Source of the DNA: Sulfitobacter guttiformis
GTDB taxonomy: Bacteria; Pseudomonadota; Alphaproteobacteria; Rhodobacterales; Rhodobacteraceae
DNA: 64,000 nucleotides
NCBI RefSeq assembly: GCF_003610455.1
Contig: NZ_RAQK01000001.1
Span: 1,674,001 to 1,738,000 of the forward strand
Direction: 5' to 3'
In this document: positions 61,688 to 64,000 of the stretch, in pieces
Layout of the letters: each line of letters begins with the position of its first letter
How positions within the stretch are numbered: position 1 is the stretch's first letter
Notes under the pieces: model-generated
Databases searched by the model: none
Told to the model about the DNA's origin: nothing
What the model saw: the letters and a program-made list of their open reading frames with translations, nothing else
Program-made: the position numbers and the translations under genes

Positions 61688-62983
61688 TCAACGTTTGATG
61701 TTCGTGGTTTCCTGAAGCATTTCATCAACGGTCTGGATTACTTTTGCGTTCGATGAATAGGCGCGCTGGGTCTGAATCATGGCGGTAAGTTCGTTCGCCA
61801 CGTCAGTTGTAGATTCTTCGCGGGCGAATCCCACAATGCCGTCTGTCGGACCGTCTCCAGCATCCCACATGAAATATGCTCCGCTCTCGAAAGAGGGTCG
61901 GTAGGTCTGGCCATCAAGGGCAATCATGCCGTTGGGATTGGGCAAATCGAGTAGGGGGACCTGAAAAATCGTCCGCGTAACGCCGGTGTCGAAGGTAGCA
62001 TTCACAAAACCGTTTGGGTCAACAGTCACACCAGTCATGTTACCGACGGGCGAGCCATCCTTTGTAATCGAAACTGGTGCGAAGGTGTCTGAAAACTGGC
62101 TGATTGCAGAACCTTGCCCCAAATTCCCGATTTCAATAGGCCCACCTGCCACATCAACAATCAGATTGCCGCTTACCGGATCATATGCGCCACCCGAAAC
62201 AGTTGTGACCGAGGCAAGTGACCCACCTGAAGTACGATCATCGCTGAAGGTCAGAACGTACTCACCGATCGTCACAGACGGATCAACCGAATCGGTAAGT
62301 GTCATCGTCCATTCATTTGACGCGCCAGTTGCCGGCACGGATGGGGTGAACGTAATATTCACATTCTCGGAAGTGCCCAGATTTCCAAAGTACTCAACCG
62401 CGAGCTGCTGGGCGTCACCGGGCGCGCCTGACACGGTCGATGTCGCGGGCAGGTTGACGCCAAGGGTGATCCGCGTCGTCGGCTCCCCAGAAAGCTGGTT
62501 TACGTTAATGCGGACAGGTTCAAGCCCCTCGTCCGTATTGCGTGGAAATGTCGGGATTGTGCCGTTCGGATTTGCAGGCCAGCCCAAAAGTACTAGGCCT
62601 GAATTAGTTGTCAAATACCCGTTTGAATCAGTTCTGAAAGAGCCTGTCGAGGTTAGCAAAAGTTCGGTGTCGCCATTGCCTACGTTCAGGTCCGACACTC
62701 GCCCTACAGGCAAAAAGCCGCGGCCGCGCACGGCAAGGTCAGTCGCATTGGATGTGGCCACCAAGGAACCGTTTTGATCAATAAGCCGTGTCGTATCTGC
62801 CCGCACGCCGCCGGCGGTATAATTGCCGCCATTGCCTGAAATAACCATAGATTCAAAATTTGTCTGAACCCGTCTATATCCCGGAGTCGAGGAATTTGCG
62901 ATATTATCCGAAATGCTGGACAATCGTGAGGCATTGGATTGAAGCCCCGCAACCCCTGCGTTTAGCGAAGATGATATTGTCAT
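61688..62983 (-). CDS. flgE: Flagellar hook protein
   Basis: 431 aa from ATG 62983 with AAAGGCG upstream. ISSSLNAGVAGLQSNASRLSSISDNIANSSTPGYRRVQTNFESMV begins it. LAVRGRGFLPVG follows, and the end is DVANELTAMIQTQRAYSSNAKVIQTVDEMLQETTNIKR. It polymerises into the universal joint under FlgD, with length set by FliK. Confidence 0.94.
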   Translation of the reverse strand: MTISSSLNAGVAGLQSNASRLSSISDNIANSSTPGYRRVQTNFESMVISGNGGNYTAGGVRADTTRLIDQNGSLVATSNATDLAVRGRGFLPVGRVSDLNVGNGDTELLLTSTGSFRTDSNGYLTTNSGLVLLGWPANPNGTIPTFPRNTDEGLEPVRINVNQLSGEPTTRITLGVNLPATSTVSGAPGDAQQLAVEYFGNLGTSENVNITFTPSVPATGASNEWTMTLTDSVDPSVTIGEYVLTFSDDRTSGGSLASVTTVSGGAYDPVSGNLIVDVAGGPIEIGNLGQGSAISQFSDTFAPVSITKDGSPVGNMTGVTVDPNGFVNATFDTGVTRTIFQVPLLDLPNPNGMIALDGQTYRPSFESGAYFMWDAGDGPTDGIVGFAREESTTDVANELTAMIQTQRAYSSNAKVIQTVDEMLQETTNIKR

Positions 62984-63030
62984 AGACACGCCTTTCTGCT
63001 CTGCCAATCTGTTCTGGTACAAGGCATATC

Positions 63031-63050
63031 CCGACATCCTTTAATGTCGG
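63031..63050 (-). terminator. Hairpin between motB and flgE
   Basis: CCGACAT (63031-63037) and ATGTCGG (63044-63050) form a perfect 7-bp stem with a 6-nt loop, 34 nt after the motB stop and 48 nt before flgE. There is no U run on the minus strand, so it may attenuate rather than end transcription. Confidence 0.45.
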
Positions 63051-63083
63051 ACTAACAGATAAAATTCAGTCTACTTGATTGGA

Positions 63084-63914
63084 TCAGGATACATCCCTCA
63101 ACAGGATGATTTCGATTCTGTCATTCCGGATGTCCATCGGGTTGTGTACAGCATTCTCGCGGTCGGCGTGTCCTGTAACCCGCTTTATGCGCGCAGCCAT
63201 GATGGCATTTCGCTCCATCAAAAGCCGAACTTGGGTCGCGCGCTGCTGTGATAGGTCCCAAACAGTATTGTCCTTCAGAACAATGGGCTGTGTGCGGACG
63301 TGCCCCCCGATTGCGATATCGTTTTGCACTGTTTTGCTAATCTCGGAAATCAATACGACAATGTCGCGCATCAGCTGTGTTGGCGTCGCACTGCCATCCT
63401 CGAAAATCTGGAGCTCCGCCCATGAGAAGATCTCGATCACCATCCCTTCGTCCGTGATGCGTGTCACAATATGTTCAAGGGCGTTCTCCATGACCAATGA
63501 TTCTCCTCCGAACCCCTGAAGCAGCTCGTTCAGGCTCTCGAAGGCGGTGTTCTGGCTGTCGGTATCCTCTGCAATCGCGCCGCGTGCCTTGTCTTCGGCA
63601 GCAACACGAACGACCGATGCACCAGTACCGTTTTTGGTGAGGGTCTCTTCGGAAAAGATACTGTCGCCGCCAAAGGCGCCGTTGCCTCCACCCGATGCCT
63701 GTAAAATTGGAATTGTCGGCGCAAAATAGTCCGCCAACCCTTGCTTTTGTTTTTCCGTGGTCGCGTTCAATAGCCACATCAACATAAAAAAAGCCATCAT
63801 CGCAGTGACGAAGTCCGCATAGGCGACCTTCCAGGCACCACCATGATGGCCGCCGCCTTTGATGACCTTTTTACGTTTAATAATGACTGGCGCTACATTT
63901 GCTTGTGCAGTCAT
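63084..63914 (-). CDS. motB: Flagellar motor stator protein MotB
   Basis: 276 aa from ATG 63914 (GAGGTGG upstream); a GTG 9 nt earlier is also possible. One span, WKVAYADFVTAMMAFFMLMWLLNATTEKQKQGLADYF, with the ion-binding Asp34. C-terminal OmpA-like peptidoglycan-binding domain: IAIGGHVRTQPIV, WDLSQQRATQVRLLMERNAI, RVTGHADRENA and NDRIEIILLRD. The cluster has one copy each of motA and motB. Confidence 0.94.
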   Translation of the reverse strand: MTAQANVAPVIIKRKKVIKGGGHHGGAWKVAYADFVTAMMAFFMLMWLLNATTEKQKQGLADYFAPTIPILQASGGGNGAFGGDSIFSEETLTKNGTGASVVRVAAEDKARGAIAEDTDSQNTAFESLNELLQGFGGESLVMENALEHIVTRITDEGMVIEIFSWAELQIFEDGSATPTQLMRDIVVLISEISKTVQNDIAIGGHVRTQPIVLKDNTVWDLSQQRATQVRLLMERNAIMAARIKRVTGHADRENAVHNPMDIRNDRIEIILLRDVS

Positions 63915-63960
63915 ATCTACCACCTCATTTTCACCCGTTCCAGCAATAGCGGAACAGCCG

Positions 63961-63975
63961 TTAGGAAAAGCCTAA
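63961..63975. promoter_or_regulatory. Inverted repeat upstream of motB
   Basis: TTAGG (63961-63965) and CCTAA (63971-63975) around AAAAG, about 47 nt before the motB start. Short; it might be a regulator half-site pair in the motB promoter. Weak evidence. Confidence 0.25.
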
Positions 63976-64000
63976 TGCATCATTTGTGGTTAGCAGCAGG

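Noticed and set aside
61986-62777. 263-codon plus frame opposite flgE
   Set aside because: Flagellar hook gene on the other strand is unambiguous; this frame has no ribosome site.
1-64000. CRISPR arrays, tRNA and rRNA genes
   Set aside because: No regularly spaced repeats, no tRNA cloverleaf and no rRNA sequence was noticed on reading; a tRNAscan or CRISPR finder run would settle it.

Overview
The window looks like chromosome from an alphaproteobacterium of the family Rhodobacteraceae (roseobacter group). The grounds are a FlaF/FlbT/DUF1217 trio beside a short flagellin, a Hint-domain secreted protein, two polyamine ABC transporters of roseobacter type, moderate GC and dense 1-4 nt gene overlaps. 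The genus cannot be fixed from the sequence. The number of decayed insertion sequences would suit an IS-rich roseobacter such as Octadecabacter, but that is a guess.

Layout. 1-1564: 5' part of a Hint-domain protein. 1830-7643: housekeeping genes dapE, a GNAT acetyltransferase, a DUF2064 transferase and rnr as a tightly coupled run, then a lytic transglycosylase. 7632-20074: two adjacent polyamine modules. The first (minus strand) runs ATPase, binding protein, permease, permease. The second has a class III aminotransferase (minus) facing a plus-strand operon of binding protein, ATPase, two permeases and an FAD amine oxidase, so uptake is linked to oxidation and transamination of polyamines.

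20071-31996: first flagellar block. It holds fliK-flgD (minus), flgJ-like, flgN-like, flagellin, flaF, flbT and DUF1217, fliI (minus), and an operon flgB-flgC-fliE-fliQ-flgF-flgG-flgA-flgH-fliL. 44644-63914: second flagellar block. It holds the minus-strand run fliL, an unnamed membrane gene, motE, motA, a 749-aa exported protein, flhA, fliR, flhB and a fliJ-like gene; the plus-strand run fliF-fliH-fliN-fliP; and the minus-strand run motB-flgE-flgK-flgL-flgI. Together they encode most of the export apparatus, MS ring, rod, hook, L/P rings and stator. FliG, FliM, FliD and FliS were not found, and the FliG-binding tail of FliF is intact, so some genes must lie elsewhere.

31997-44640: a 12.6-kb stretch separates the two flagellar blocks. 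It carries one healthy MCE/Mla-type lipid transport operon (STAS-MlaE, MlaF, MlaD, auxiliary lipoprotein), a cytochrome c lipoprotein and an AbrB-family membrane protein. Around these are decayed sequences: an NAD(P)HX dehydratase pseudogene, IS3 and IS1595 relics, a TnpB C-terminal fragment, a frameshifted ferric-reductase-like gene and a probably deleted Tat-exported dioxygenase-like gene.

Notable details are an in-frame stop inside the DUF1217 flagellar gene, a likely CTG start for fliN, a possible RNA switch over the flgK ribosome binding site, a hairpin in the flagellin leader next to flbT, hairpins just after both polyamine-binding-protein genes, and a repeat/palindrome operator candidate upstream of the first polyamine operon. 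I did not find a clearly new defence or CRISPR-like system.
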